From: Deltaproteobacteria bacterium
Lineage (GTDB): Bacteria; Desulfobacterota; GWC2-55-46
Assembly (NCBI GenBank): GCA_016219015.1
Contig: JACRCL010000006.1
Location: 33,886 to 97,885 of the forward strand
Length of the DNA: 64,000 bases
Direction of reading: 5' to 3'
Positions 52,881-61,766 of the stretch are shown in pieces (the first letter of the stretch is position 1; every line of letters starts with the position of its first letter). Below the pieces are notes generated by a model. The model searched no databases. It worked only from the letters and a program-made list of their open reading frames with translations, and was not told where the DNA came from. The translations under genes and the position numbers were made by a program.

Positions 52881-53959
52881 AAAGGATACTGATAACAGGG
52901 GCGGGAGGCGCGCCCGCGGCCAACTTCATAAGGTCTTTGAGGAAATCAGGCGAGCCGTTCTACCTTATAGGCGCGGACTGCGACAAGTTCTACCTACAGA
53001 GGGCAGAGACCGACGAGAAGTACCTCGTGCCCACGGCCAACAGGCCGGAGTATCTGCCGGTCCTTACGGACTTGATAAAGGAGACCGGCGCGGAGCTGCT
53101 CTTCGCCCAGCCGGACGTCGAGATAGAAGTCCTCTCAAGGGTGAGGGAGTCCCTTCCCATCCGCACTTTCTGGCCCGCGCAGGAGACGATAGAGACCTGC
53201 ATGAACAAGTACTCGTCCTTCCTCAAGTGGGAAGAGGCGGGGATAAAGGTCCCCAGGACGATGCTAATAAAGAAAGAAGGCGATCTCAGGGTCGCCTTCG
53301 CAAGGCTCGGCCCGAGGCTCTGGCTGAGGGAGTACAAGGGGGCGTTCGGCAAGGGGTCGCTCCCAACGGACGACCTCGACCAGGCGATAGCCTGGATAAA
53401 CTTCCGCAAAGGCTGGGGCAACTACCTTGCGGCCGAGTGCCTGACCGAGGCATCGGTCACATGGCAGTCGATATGGGACAGCGGCGAGCTTGTCGTGGCG
53501 CAGGGCAGGCGGCGCCTTTACTGGGAGTTCGCCAACAGGGCCCCGTCGGGGGTTACGGGCCTTACGGGCACGGGGGTGACGGTATCGGACCCGCTCATAG
53601 ACGCGCTCGCACTCAAGGCGATAAAGGCCGTCGATAAGAGGCCCCACGGCATCTTCAGCGTGGATTTCACCTACGACTCGGCCAATATGCCGAACCCGAC
53701 GGAGATAAACATCGGGCGGTTCTTCACCACGCACCAGTTCTTCACGGAGGCGGGCCTCAACATGCCGTACATATACGTCAAGCTCGCCTTCGGCGAGGAG
53801 CCGCCGCTGCCTTCCAAAAGGGTCAACCCGCTCACGCCGGGGCTTGCCTGGGTAAGGGGCATGGACATCGAGCCGGTGCTCACGACCATGAGCGAGATAG
53901 AGATGCACGCGAAGAGGCTTAACGAAAGGCTTGAGAAGTTGAAGTGCGTGACCGCCTGA
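52877..53959 (+). CDS. ATP-grasp protein (carbamoyl-phosphate-synthase-like)
   Basis: A 360-residue protein starting at ATG 52877, overlapping the oxidoreductase stop by four bases. N-terminal ILITGAGGAPAANFIRSLRK and GADCDKFYLQRA form the preATP-grasp domain. ATP-grasp follows: MNKYSSFLKWEEAGIKVPRT, WLREYKGAFGKGS, and the metal ligands in FSVDFTY and NPTEINIGRFFTTH. It joins a carboxylate to an amine or similar using ATP, perhaps an amino-acid or amide modification of the sugar. The substrate is unknown. Confidence 0.84.
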   Translation: MKRILITGAGGAPAANFIRSLRKSGEPFYLIGADCDKFYLQRAETDEKYLVPTANRPEYLPVLTDLIKETGAELLFAQPDVEIEVLSRVRESLPIRTFWPAQETIETCMNKYSSFLKWEEAGIKVPRTMLIKKEGDLRVAFARLGPRLWLREYKGAFGKGSLPTDDLDQAIAWINFRKGWGNYLAAECLTEASVTWQSIWDSGELVVAQGRRRLYWEFANRAPSGVTGLTGTGVTVSDPLIDALALKAIKAVDKRPHGIFSVDFTYDSANMPNPTEINIGRFFTTHQFFTEAGLNMPYIYVKLAFGEEPPLPSKRVNPLTPGLAWVRGMDIEPVLTTMSEIEMHAKRLNERLEKLKCVTA

Positions 53960-54873
53960 GGAAGAAGCTCCTGATAACCGGCGGGACAGGCTTCATCGGG
54001 AGCGCCCTCGCAAGGAGGCTTTCCGCCGCCGAGGGCGTGGAGGCGATAGTCCTTTCAAGGCGGGACGGAAAAAGCTCCGGGAACATAAGCTACCTGCGCG
54101 CCGATATAACCGACCAGGCGTCGATGGATGCCCTTGCCAGAGAGACGGGCCAGGTCGACTGCCTCGTCTGCCTCGCGTCGCTTATCCCGCATGCGGGGTC
54201 TAATGGGCCGGGGGCCTCGAGGTACGTCGCCCAGAATATCGGCTCCACGATAAACCTCCTGGGCCTCCTTGAGAAGCGCGCCCCTTCGGTCGTCTACGTC
54301 TCTACGCTCGACGTGTACGGGCCGATTAAAAAGCTTCCGGTAAACGAATCCCACCCGACGGAACCTTCCACCATATACGGGATGACAAAGCTCGCAAGCG
54401 AAAATATATTGGGGGCGGTCTGCGGGGAGCTCGGACTTCCGCTTTCCATTTTAAGGCTGTCGCAGGTCTACGGGCCGGGCGAGCCTGTCATAAAGGCGAT
54501 ACCTTCTTTCATGAGCGCGATATCGGCCGGGAAAGAGCCCGTGCTCTACGGGGACGGTAGCGACATGAGGGACTATGTCTATGTAGACGACGTTGTCTCG
54601 GCAGTCCTCAACGCCATTGAGAGGCGGGCCGGAGGCGTTTACAACATCGCGGGCGGAAGGGCGGCGAGCATAAGAGAAGTGCTCGATCTTATTTTAAAGA
54701 TAAGCGGGTCGAGGCTCAAGCCGAGGTTCGAGCCGAGGACTAAAAAACGGATGGACATATACTTCGACATAAGCAGGGCGAAAGAGGGGCTTGGATGGGC
54801 CCCCGAAGTGTCGCTTGAGGAAGGCCTCGAGCAGGAGTTCCGTTTTTTTTCAGATATGGGCGGCAATACATGA
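53944..54873 (+). CDS. NAD-dependent epimerase/dehydratase (extended SDR)
   Basis: A 309-residue nucleotide-sugar enzyme. The cofactor motif LLITGGTGFIGSALA is near the N-terminus. The catalytic triad region shows STLDVYGPIKKLPVNE, then Tyr and Lys in YGMTKLASE. DMRDYVYVDDVVSAV and YNIAGGRAASIREVL follow, as in UDP-sugar epimerases. The start is GTG at 53944, overlapping the ATP-grasp gene by 16 bases. Its likely role is to make a precursor sugar for the repeat unit. Confidence 0.88.
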   Translation: MRDRLRKKLLITGGTGFIGSALARRLSAAEGVEAIVLSRRDGKSSGNISYLRADITDQASMDALARETGQVDCLVCLASLIPHAGSNGPGASRYVAQNIGSTINLLGLLEKRAPSVVYVSTLDVYGPIKKLPVNESHPTEPSTIYGMTKLASENILGAVCGELGLPLSILRLSQVYGPGEPVIKAIPSFMSAISAGKEPVLYGDGSDMRDYVYVDDVVSAVLNAIERRAGGVYNIAGGRAASIREVLDLILKISGSRLKPRFEPRTKKRMDIYFDISRAKEGLGWAPEVSLEEGLEQEFRFFSDMGGNT

Positions 54874-55517
54874 AGATATTCCTTGACCTGGACGGGACTA
54901 TCCTCGATGTGTCGCTCAGGTACTACAGGATATACTCGGACGCGCTGAAGGCCCTCGGAGGCGAGTCCGTCGGCATGGAGGCATACTGGGAGATGAAAAA
55001 GGAGCGCGTCCCCGAAGACAGGATAGCCGGGCTTGAGGGCGCGGCGTTCGAGAAATATTCGGCTGAAAGGACGGCGAAGATGGAGTCGGCCGAGTACCTC
55101 GCCCTCGATACACTTTTGGACGGCGCCTGCGACACGATAAGAGGGCTTTCGGAGAGCCACGAGCTTTTCATAGTGACGATGAGGAAGAAGAGGGGCCTGC
55201 TTATAGACCAGCTTGTCGGTCTGGGCGTTTACGGCTCCTTTACCGGGGTCTTCAACGCGGGCGAAAACTCCGACCCTCTCGGCGCGAAGGCCTCAGCAAT
55301 GAGGTCGTTTAACGCGGTGCCGGGGCGAGACATAATGGTGGGCGACACGGAGATAGACATACGGGCCGGGAAGGCCTCGGGCTTACAGTCCTGCGCCGTA
55401 CTTACCGGCATAAGGAGCGAGAGGCTCCTTCGGCTTGAAAACCCTGACTTTGTAATTGATTCGATAAATCAACTTTCCAGGAGCGTTATAGATGAGTGTG
55501 CCTTTCCTCGACCTTAA
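54870..55517 (+). CDS. HAD-superfamily phosphatase
   Basis: A 215-residue protein. Motif I is FLDLDGTILD (nucleophile Asp6, acid Asp8), motif II the Thr in FIVTMRKK, motif III a Lys near LGAKASAM, motif IV GDTEIDI. The helical cap inserted after motif I is of the C1 type. It probably removes phosphate from a sugar-phosphate intermediate of the locus. It overlaps both neighbours (ATGA at the start, 26 bases at the end). Confidence 0.85.
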   Translation: MKIFLDLDGTILDVSLRYYRIYSDALKALGGESVGMEAYWEMKKERVPEDRIAGLEGAAFEKYSAERTAKMESAEYLALDTLLDGACDTIRGLSESHELFIVTMRKKRGLLIDQLVGLGVYGSFTGVFNAGENSDPLGAKASAMRSFNAVPGRDIMVGDTEIDIRAGKASGLQSCAVLTGIRSERLLRLENPDFVIDSINQLSRSVIDECAFPRP

Positions 55518-56592
55518 GACCCAGCACGCGGAGCTTTACCCCGAGATAGAAAAAGTCGTACGGGAGGCGGTGTTGAACGCCGCCTTCATAGGCGGGGCCA
55601 GTGTCAACGAATTTGAAAAGGAGTTCGCGGCATTCTGCGGCACGGCGCACTCGGTCGGCGTAGGCAGCGGCACCGACGCGCTGAGGTTCGCGCTTACGGC
55701 CTGCGGCGTAAAGTCCGGGGACGAGGTCATAACAGTGCCGAACACGTTCATCGCCACGACCGAGGCGATAACGCAGGCAGGCGCGGCCCCGGTCTTCGTG
55801 GACATCGACCCCGGTACGTTCAATATCGACGTTGACAGGATCGAGGAGAAGATAACCCCGAAGACAAAGGCGATAGTGCCCGTCCACCTGTACGGCCAGT
55901 GCGCTGACATGGACCGCATACTCGCCATAGCGAAAAGGCGGGGGCTTAAGGTCGTCGAGGACGCCTGCCAGGCGCACGGCGCGACATACAGGGGGAAGAT
56001 GGCAGGCTCGATGGGCGACGCCGCGGCCTTCAGCTTTTACCCGGGCAAGAACCTCGGGGCCTGCGGCGAGGGCGGGGCGATAACCACGTCCGACGATGGC
56101 GTAGCCGCCCACTCAAGGATGCTCAGGGACCACGGACAGATAAAGAAATACTACCATTCGATCGAGGGATATAACGGCAGGCTCGACGCCATACAGGCGG
56201 GGATACTGAGGGTTAAGCTCAAGAGGCTCGGCGGCTGGGTAAAATCAAGAAGGAAGAACGCCGCCCTATACAAAGACCTCCTTGCCGGTGTGGAAGGTAT
56301 TTCAGTCCAGCACGAGCCTGATTGGGCCGAGAACGCGTACCACCTTTTTGTCATAAGGGTCAAGGGCCGCGACGTCCTGCAGGAAAGGCTCTCCGGCATG
56401 GGTGTGGCAACGGCCTTACACTACCCCGTGCCGCTCCATTTGCAGGACGCCTACAGGCATATGGGGTTAAGGAAGGGTGACTTCCCGGTCTCGGAAGCGG
56501 CGGCCGAAGAGATATTGAGCCTGCCGATGTTCCCGGAGCTTACGGAAGAGCAGATAAGATACGTGGTCGAATCGATCAAAAAGGCGTTGTGA
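55492..56592 (+). CDS. DegT/DnrJ/EryC1/StrS-family sugar aminotransferase
   Basis: A 366-residue PLP enzyme. VPFLDLKTQHAEL at the start, VGVGSGTDALRFAL (phosphate-binding loop), VEDACQAHGATY and the Schiff-base lysine in FSFYPGKNLGACGEGGAI (about Lys185) are all in place. It transfers an amino group to a keto-nucleotide sugar, so the polymer likely contains an amino-deoxy sugar. Last gene of the locus; a perfect palindrome follows. Confidence 0.92.
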   Translation: MSVPFLDLKTQHAELYPEIEKVVREAVLNAAFIGGASVNEFEKEFAAFCGTAHSVGVGSGTDALRFALTACGVKSGDEVITVPNTFIATTEAITQAGAAPVFVDIDPGTFNIDVDRIEEKITPKTKAIVPVHLYGQCADMDRILAIAKRRGLKVVEDACQAHGATYRGKMAGSMGDAAAFSFYPGKNLGACGEGGAITTSDDGVAAHSRMLRDHGQIKKYYHSIEGYNGRLDAIQAGILRVKLKRLGGWVKSRRKNAALYKDLLAGVEGISVQHEPDWAENAYHLFVIRVKGRDVLQERLSGMGVATALHYPVPLHLQDAYRHMGLRKGDFPVSEAAAEEILSLPMFPELTEEQIRYVVESIKKAL

Positions 56593-56599
56593 AAATGGA

Positions 56600-56631
56600 G
56601 GGGCCGCCTGCGGCATGCCGCAGGCGGCCCC
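56600..56631. terminator. 32-bp perfect palindrome between convergent genes
   Basis: GGGGCCGCCTGCGGCA (56600-56615) is followed at once by its exact complement to 56631. There is no T run on either side, so it may be a T-less terminator or another structured site. It ends the polysaccharide locus and faces aspA. Confidence 0.6.
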
Positions 56632-56694
56632 AATCACCTGCTTGAGTTTACCTTCCTGTCATATCAAAGCCCAAAAGTAACGTGGGATGCGCGG

Positions 56695-58107
56695 TTATTT
56701 CCTGCGTCCTATCACGCCCGGCCCTGTAACGGCCCTGGGGGCGAGGAGCCTCTCCCATTCGTCTTCAGTCAGTATCCCTTTCCGGATTACGATTTCCTTT
56801 ACCGTCTTTCCGGTTAAGGCCGACTCCTTGGCGACCTGGGCGGCCTTTTCATAGCCTATGAGCCGGTTGAGTATCGTTGCGAGCCCGACGGAGTCCTCGA
56901 AGAACCTCCTGCACCGCCTCTCGTCCGCTTTTATCCCGGCAACGCATTTTCCGGTGAATGCCTTTATGGCTGCGGTAAGGATATCGATAGACTGGAGCAG
57001 GTTATAGTTTATGACCGGGAGCATGACATTTAATTCGAGCTGGCCTGCCTGCGCCGCAAGGTGGACGGTCAGGTCGTTGCCCATTACCTGGAACCCGACC
57101 ATGTCGAGCATCTCGGCCATGACGGGGTTCACCTTGCCGGGCATGATCGACGAGCCGGGCTGGACCGCCGGCAGCGATATCTCTGACAGGCCGGTCCTCG
57201 GCCCCGAGCTAAGAAGCCTCAGGTCATTCGCTATCCTTATCAGCTCGACGGATAAGTCCCTCAATGCCGATGATAGGGCCGTAAAGTCCCCCATGCTGTT
57301 AAGGGCCTCGAACCTATCCGGCGCCTTCTTAAGCCCTTTTATCCCGGATTCGTTAGAGAGCATTTTCAGGACTGTGGCCCTGTAGCGGGGGTGGGTGTTG
57401 AGCCCGGTGCCGACGGCTGTCCCGCCGAGCCCTATCTTTTTGAGGCCGTCGCGCGTTGTTTTGATCTTCTGTGCGGAGCTTTTGACGGAAGCGGCGTAGG
57501 AGCCGAACTCAGCCCCGAGGGTCACGGGCACGGCGTCCTGGAGGTGGGTCCTGCCGGACTTTATTATCTTTGAAAATTCCTTCGATTTTTTTTCAAGCTC
57601 GGCAGTAAGCCCTTCAAGGGCCTCCATAAGGTCGGATGAGCTGATGAAGGCGGCTATCCTCAACGCCGTCGGCATCGTGTCGTTGGTGGACTGGCTCATG
57701 TTCACGTGGTCGTTCGGGTGGACGATATCGTAGCCGCCCTTCCTGCCGCCGAGCAGCTCTATCGCCCTGTTGGCTATCACCTCGTTGGCGTTCATGTTGT
57801 GGGAAGTGCCGGCGCCGGCCTGATAGACGTCGACGATGAACTCTTTATCAAGCCTCCCGGCCGCGGCCTCTTGCGCGGCCCTGAGTATCGCGGCCCCCTT
57901 TCTCCTGTCAAGGAGGCCGAGATCCATGTTGGCCCTCGCAGAAGCGGCCTTGACGATTGCCGTGGCCATGATGAATACGGGCTTCGGCAATATGCCGCTT
58001 ATCGGGAAGTTCTCCTTTGCCCTCAGGGTCTGTATGCCGTAGTAGGCTTCCGCTGGCACGGGCTTTTCGCCGAGGGTGTCTTTTTCAATCCTGAATTTTC
58101 CGGGCAT
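56695..58107 (-). CDS. aspA: Aspartate ammonia-lyase
   Basis: A 470-residue member of the aspartase/fumarase superfamily. The N-terminus RIEKDTLGEKPVPAEAYYGI is typical of aspartases. The catalytic flexible loop is GSSIMPGKVNPVMAEM with the serine base, and TSHNMNANEVIANRA is also conserved. It makes fumarate and ammonia from aspartate. A fumarase cannot be ruled out because MPGKVNPV occurs in both groups. The start is close to R1d, whose end supplies the AGGA before the ATG. Confidence 0.83.
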   Translation of the reverse strand: MPGKFRIEKDTLGEKPVPAEAYYGIQTLRAKENFPISGILPKPVFIMATAIVKAASARANMDLGLLDRRKGAAILRAAQEAAAGRLDKEFIVDVYQAGAGTSHNMNANEVIANRAIELLGGRKGGYDIVHPNDHVNMSQSTNDTMPTALRIAAFISSSDLMEALEGLTAELEKKSKEFSKIIKSGRTHLQDAVPVTLGAEFGSYAASVKSSAQKIKTTRDGLKKIGLGGTAVGTGLNTHPRYRATVLKMLSNESGIKGLKKAPDRFEALNSMGDFTALSSALRDLSVELIRIANDLRLLSSGPRTGLSEISLPAVQPGSSIMPGKVNPVMAEMLDMVGFQVMGNDLTVHLAAQAGQLELNVMLPVINYNLLQSIDILTAAIKAFTGKCVAGIKADERRCRRFFEDSVGLATILNRLIGYEKAAQVAKESALTGKTVKEIVIRKGILTEDEWERLLAPRAVTGPGVIGRRK

Positions 58108-58115
58108 AATCGTCC

Positions 58116-58274
58116 TAACAGGTTGCTGAAAAACTTAAAATCATATACAGGCTGCTCAAAAAGTCTAAGATGCAAGGAGTCGAAAAATGAGGAATGAGAC
58201 GTACTTTTTTCGTACGTCGCAATGACGAATTTTGAAGACGACGCCGCAGATGGACTTTTTCAGCAGCCTGTTAA
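58116..58274 (-). repeat. R1d: 159-bp repeat after the GerMN gene
   Basis: On the minus strand it begins TTAACAGGCTGCTGAAAAAG at 58274, where TAA is the stop of the GerMN gene. It ends CAGCAACCTGTTA at 58116. It matches R1a along its whole length, including the inner inverted end and the type I interior (TTCAAAATTCGTCATTGCG). GACGTAC/GTACGTC make an extra hairpin in the middle. Confidence 0.9.
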
Positions 58275-58828
58275 TTCCTGATTATCTTTCTGTCCGGGCC
58301 GAGGGGCAGACTTATGTCGATATGCCCGGAGAGAGTCTTTTCCCTTTTGCCTTCCACGAGCAGCTGGACTTCCTTGACCTCCGGGAAGTTGAGCGTCACC
58401 GTATCCACGACCGAATAGATGGAGAGCATCTCGCCCGTGGAGCCTCCGGCGTTCTTTTCCGCGAATTCTCTGCTCAGGTCTATTATGGCGGTCTTATCCT
58501 TCACCTTCACGCCGAGCAGGCGCGTGCCTTCGGGTATCGCGCCGTCGCCCTTGCTGTTCTTTATGAGGGCCTCGACGGCCTCTTCAATCTCGGACTGAAG
58601 CGGGCCCTTTGTCACGCGGCCTTTCATAGCCTTCAGAAGGCTGCCTTCGTCGTCTATCCCGTAGAGGCTTATTTCTTTCGAGGGCTTTTTCCCGAGGGGC
58701 GAGGGGAGTTTTTCACTGTAATAAAGAAGAAGGATAAGGCCCGCTATAACGGTCAAGAGGGCCGCTATTATTACGGTAGATAATGAACTGCTCGACGTCT
58801 TCTTTTTTTGTTTGGTTTTTTTTGCCAT
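58271..58828 (-). CDS. GerMN-domain membrane-anchored protein
   Basis: A 185-residue protein. A Lys/Ser-rich N-terminus, one transmembrane helix (TVIIAALLTVIAGLILLLYY, about residues 19-38) and a GerMN domain (residues 55-180) with LLGVKVKDKTAIIDLSREFA and STGEMLSIYSVVDTVTLNFP. GerMN is found in spore-germination and cell-envelope proteins; in non-spore-formers its function is unclear. It starts seven bases after murI, so the two are cotranscribed. Its stop codon is shared with the first bases of R1d. Confidence 0.86.
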   Translation of the reverse strand: MAKKTKQKKKTSSSSLSTVIIAALLTVIAGLILLLYYSEKLPSPLGKKPSKEISLYGIDDEGSLLKAMKGRVTKGPLQSEIEEAVEALIKNSKGDGAIPEGTRLLGVKVKDKTAIIDLSREFAEKNAGGSTGEMLSIYSVVDTVTLNFPEVKEVQLLVEGKREKTLSGHIDISLPLGPDRKIIRN

Positions 58829-58835
58829 ATTCTTT

Positions 58836-59720
58836 TTAGACTTCGAGGAGCGCGAGCCCTGCGTCGTTCAGCTTCTCGCCGAAGAACCTCTTGCCCACGT
58901 GCAGGAACCTTTCAGGGGAGTCGGTAACGAAGAAGCCGTGCACGGCCTTCTCCCCGGAGTCGTTCAATATCCCGTTCCCGGTAAGCACCTTCATCACCTC
59001 GGCGGCAGTGGACTCGGCCGAGTCTATGAGGGCGACGTCCTTCCCCATGACCTCCGAGATAGTCTCTTTCAAAAGCGGGTAATGCGTGCAGCCGAGTACG
59101 AGGGTGTCGATATCCTCGTTTTTAAGCCCCTTGAGGTAATGCTCCACCGTAAGGCGGGCCACGTCGTTGGACGTCCATCCTTCCTCGGCGAGCGGGACAA
59201 AGAGGGGGCATGCCTTGGTGAATATCACCATCCCGTTAGTCCTTATCTCGAAGTACCTGTCCAGGGACTTTTCCCCATGCTCCGTTATCTTTATCGTCTC
59301 GTCGTTACGCAGGGCGTTCATGGCGTTCACGTATGAGTTGCTCTTGATGGTGCCCTCTGTCCCGATTATGCCGATCCTTTTTGTCCGTGTCAGGTTCAAC
59401 GCCGCGCGCGCGCCCGGCTCGATGACGCCGATAACGGGGATATTCAGCTCTTTTTTAAGCCTCGGCACGGCGTACGCCGAGGCGGTGTTGCAGGCCGCGA
59501 CCAGCATCTTTATCCCGCGCTTCATGAGGAAGTTCGCTATCTCGAAGGAGTACCTCTCGACCGTCTCCCTGGACTTGCTGCCGTAAGGCACCCGCGCGGT
59601 ATCGCCGAGGTATATGGTATTCTCATCCGGCAGGAGTCTGGATATCTCTTTTAATACCGTGAGGCCGCCAATGCCTGAGTCGAATATGCCGATGGGGTTT
59701 TGCTTTTGCTTCAGAGGCAT
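58836..59720 (-). CDS. murI: Glutamate racemase
   Basis: A 294-residue enzyme making D-glutamate for peptidoglycan. The N-terminal PIGIFDSGIGGLTVLKEI carries the first catalytic region. The two catalytic cysteines are in VAACNTASA and LGCTHYPLL, with GDTARVPYG also conserved. It has its own divergent promoter facing away from polX. Confidence 0.94.
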   Translation of the reverse strand: MPLKQKQNPIGIFDSGIGGLTVLKEISRLLPDENTIYLGDTARVPYGSKSRETVERYSFEIANFLMKRGIKMLVAACNTASAYAVPRLKKELNIPVIGVIEPGARAALNLTRTKRIGIIGTEGTIKSNSYVNAMNALRNDETIKITEHGEKSLDRYFEIRTNGMVIFTKACPLFVPLAEEGWTSNDVARLTVEHYLKGLKNEDIDTLVLGCTHYPLLKETISEVMGKDVALIDSAESTAAEVMKVLTGNGILNDSGEKAVHGFFVTDSPERFLHVGKRFFGEKLNDAGLALLEV

Positions 59721-59755
59721 CCTTAAGTTATCCTAATATGTAAAAAACTTGTAAA

Positions 59756-59784
59756 AGTGTAGGCAATGCCGTGTTTCTTGTCAA
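59756..59784 (-). promoter_or_regulatory. Promoter of murI
   Basis: On the minus strand TTGACA (59784-59779), 17-base spacer, TACACT (59761-59756). The -35 sequence overlaps a plus-strand TTGTCA that could serve polX. Confidence 0.65.
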
Positions 59785-59807
59785 CCAAAAATATTATATA
59801 CTATAAA
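59778..59807 (+). promoter_or_regulatory. Promoter candidate for polX
   Basis: TTGTCA (59778-59783), 18-base spacer, TATAAA (59802-59807). It shares its -35 region with the murI promoter on the other strand. Transcription would then run through R1e before reaching polX. Confidence 0.5.
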
Positions 59808-59815
59808 TAGATTAT

Positions 59816-59957
59816 TTAACAGGGTGCTGAAAGCTCAAGATGTGAGGCTGCTCAAAAAGCTCCAGATGCGAGGCGTCAAGGAGCGAGGAATGAGACGTAC
59901 TCACCTTTCGTTGTGACAAGACGAAGACAACGAAGCAGATGGACTTTTTCAGCAGCC
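59816..59957 (-). repeat. R1e: repeat in the polX leader
   Basis: Left end TTAACAGGGTGCTGAAA, inner end GGCTGCTCAAAAAGC, type II interior (CGTTGTGACAAGACGAAGAC), right end CTTTTTCAGCAGCC at 59957. The outer right extension seen in R1a is missing. The polX ribosome site AGAGGTGA begins four bases later. Confidence 0.85.
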
Positions 59958-59969
59958 GTAAGAGGTGAG

Positions 59970-61751
59970 ATGGAGAACGCCGACATAGCGAAAGTATTCT
60001 ACGAGATAGCCGACCTCCTGGAGATAAAGGGGGAAGACCACTTCCGCATCCGTTCATACAGAAATGCCGGGCTTGTAATAGAAGGGCTCTCCGAAAGCCT
60101 CAAGAACCTCTATGCTCAGGGCGGGGAGGAGGGGCTTACCGGCATACCCGGCATAGGCGTAAGCACACGGGCCAAGGTTATCGAGATGCTCACTTCCAAC
60201 AGGTGCGGCTACCATGACGAGCTTCTAAGGGAGCTTCCCGCCGGCATGCTCGATATCATAAAGGTCTCGGGCGTGGGGCCGAAAAAGGCGGCGTTACTCC
60301 ATAAGGAGCTGGGCATATCGAGCGTGGACGCGCTCGAAAAGGCCGCGAAGGAAGAAAAGATAAGGGACCTGCCCGGCTTCGGGGAGCTATCCGAGCAGAA
60401 GATATTGAGGGCCATAACCGAGATGAAGACCATCGAGCAGAAGTTCAAGCTCTCGGTCGTATTGCATTACGCCGAGTCTTTCAGGGACTACATAAGCAAG
60501 GTCCCCGGCATAATAGAGGTCGTACCGGCGGGGAGCCTCAGGAGGTGGAAGGAGACCGTCGGCGACCTCGACATCCTCACCACCTGCGCCGACCCCGTGG
60601 CCGTGATGGACAGGTTCGTATCCCACCCCGACGTAGCCAAGGTATTGGCGAAAGGCGACACCAAGTCCACCGTGGTATTAAGGAACGGCCTCCAGGTCGA
60701 TATAAGGGCGCTTGAGAAAAAGTCGTTCGGCGCGGCGCTCCAGTACTTCACCGGCTCGAAGGCCCATAACGTGGCGCTCCGCGACAGGGCGAAGCGGATG
60801 GGGCTCAAGATAAGCGAGTACGGGGTATTCAAGGAAAATGGGGATAAGTGGATAGCCGGGGTGAAAGAAGAGGACGTCTATAAGGCCGTTGGACTGCCGT
60901 GGATACCTCCGGAGCTGCGTGAGAACAGGGGCGAGATAGAAGCCGCCGAGGAAGGCAGGCTCCCCCGGATGCTCAGGGAATCGGATATAAAAGGCGACCT
61001 CCATGTCCATACGAAAGAGAGCGACGGAGGCTACACGTTGGAGGAGATGGCCGAAGCCGCCATGAAGAGGGGCTACGAGTACATGTCGGTCACCGACCAC
61101 TCGAAGGCCGTCGGCATAGCCCACGGCCTCGATGAGGCGCGGGCGCTGAAGCAGATAGAGGCGGTGGATGAATTCAACGCGAGGCTCAAGCGGAAGGGGG
61201 AGAAGTTCCGGGTCTTGAAGAGCACCGAGGTCGATATCCGCTCCGACGGCTCGCTTGACCACACGGAAAGGGTGTTGGAGATGTTCGACTGCGTCGTCGC
61301 CTCAATCCACTCGGGGTTCAGCATGACCTCCGATGAGATGACGGCTCGGATGATAAAGGCGATACGGACGGGGCGCGTGAACGTAATCGCCCACCCGACC
61401 GGGAGGCTCATAAACGAGCGCGCGCCGTATCATGTGGACGTCGGGAAGGTGATGGACGAGGCGAAAAAATACGGGGTGGCGATGGAGCTTAACTCCTACC
61501 CGGACAGGCTTGACCTGAACGACGTCCATCTGAGGCTTGCCAGAGACAAGGGCGTGATGGTGGCGATATCGACGGACTCGCACTCGATACACCACCTCCA
61601 GAACATCACCTACGGCGTTCATACGGCCCGGAGGGGCTGGATCGAGAAAAAAGATATCCTCAACGCGAGGCCGCTGAAGGAGCTTATGAAGCTGATAAAA
61701 CGCGAGGAAAAGCCGGCAAAGGCGAAGAAGGCGGGAAAACGGCAGGAGTAG
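59970..61751 (+). CDS. polX: DNA polymerase/3'-5' exonuclease PolX
   Basis: A 593-residue repair polymerase. The 8-kDa-like helix-hairpin-helix region has GIPGIGVSTRAKV and VSGVGPKKAALL. The polymerase palm has AGSLRRWKETVGDLDIL with the catalytic aspartates near 199 and 201. The C-terminal PHP exonuclease domain begins GDLHVHTKESDGGY and includes SVTDHSKA, IAHPTGR and STDSHS metal ligands. It fills short gaps in base-excision repair. The start is ATG at 59970, just after AGAGGTGA and R1e. Confidence 0.94.
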   Translation: MENADIAKVFYEIADLLEIKGEDHFRIRSYRNAGLVIEGLSESLKNLYAQGGEEGLTGIPGIGVSTRAKVIEMLTSNRCGYHDELLRELPAGMLDIIKVSGVGPKKAALLHKELGISSVDALEKAAKEEKIRDLPGFGELSEQKILRAITEMKTIEQKFKLSVVLHYAESFRDYISKVPGIIEVVPAGSLRRWKETVGDLDILTTCADPVAVMDRFVSHPDVAKVLAKGDTKSTVVLRNGLQVDIRALEKKSFGAALQYFTGSKAHNVALRDRAKRMGLKISEYGVFKENGDKWIAGVKEEDVYKAVGLPWIPPELRENRGEIEAAEEGRLPRMLRESDIKGDLHVHTKESDGGYTLEEMAEAAMKRGYEYMSVTDHSKAVGIAHGLDEARALKQIEAVDEFNARLKRKGEKFRVLKSTEVDIRSDGSLDHTERVLEMFDCVVASIHSGFSMTSDEMTARMIKAIRTGRVNVIAHPTGRLINERAPYHVDVGKVMDEAKKYGVAMELNSYPDRLDLNDVHLRLARDKGVMVAISTDSHSIHHLQNITYGVHTARRGWIEKKDILNARPLKELMKLIKREEKPAKAKKAGKRQE

Positions 61752-61766
61752 GGATTTAATCTGAAA

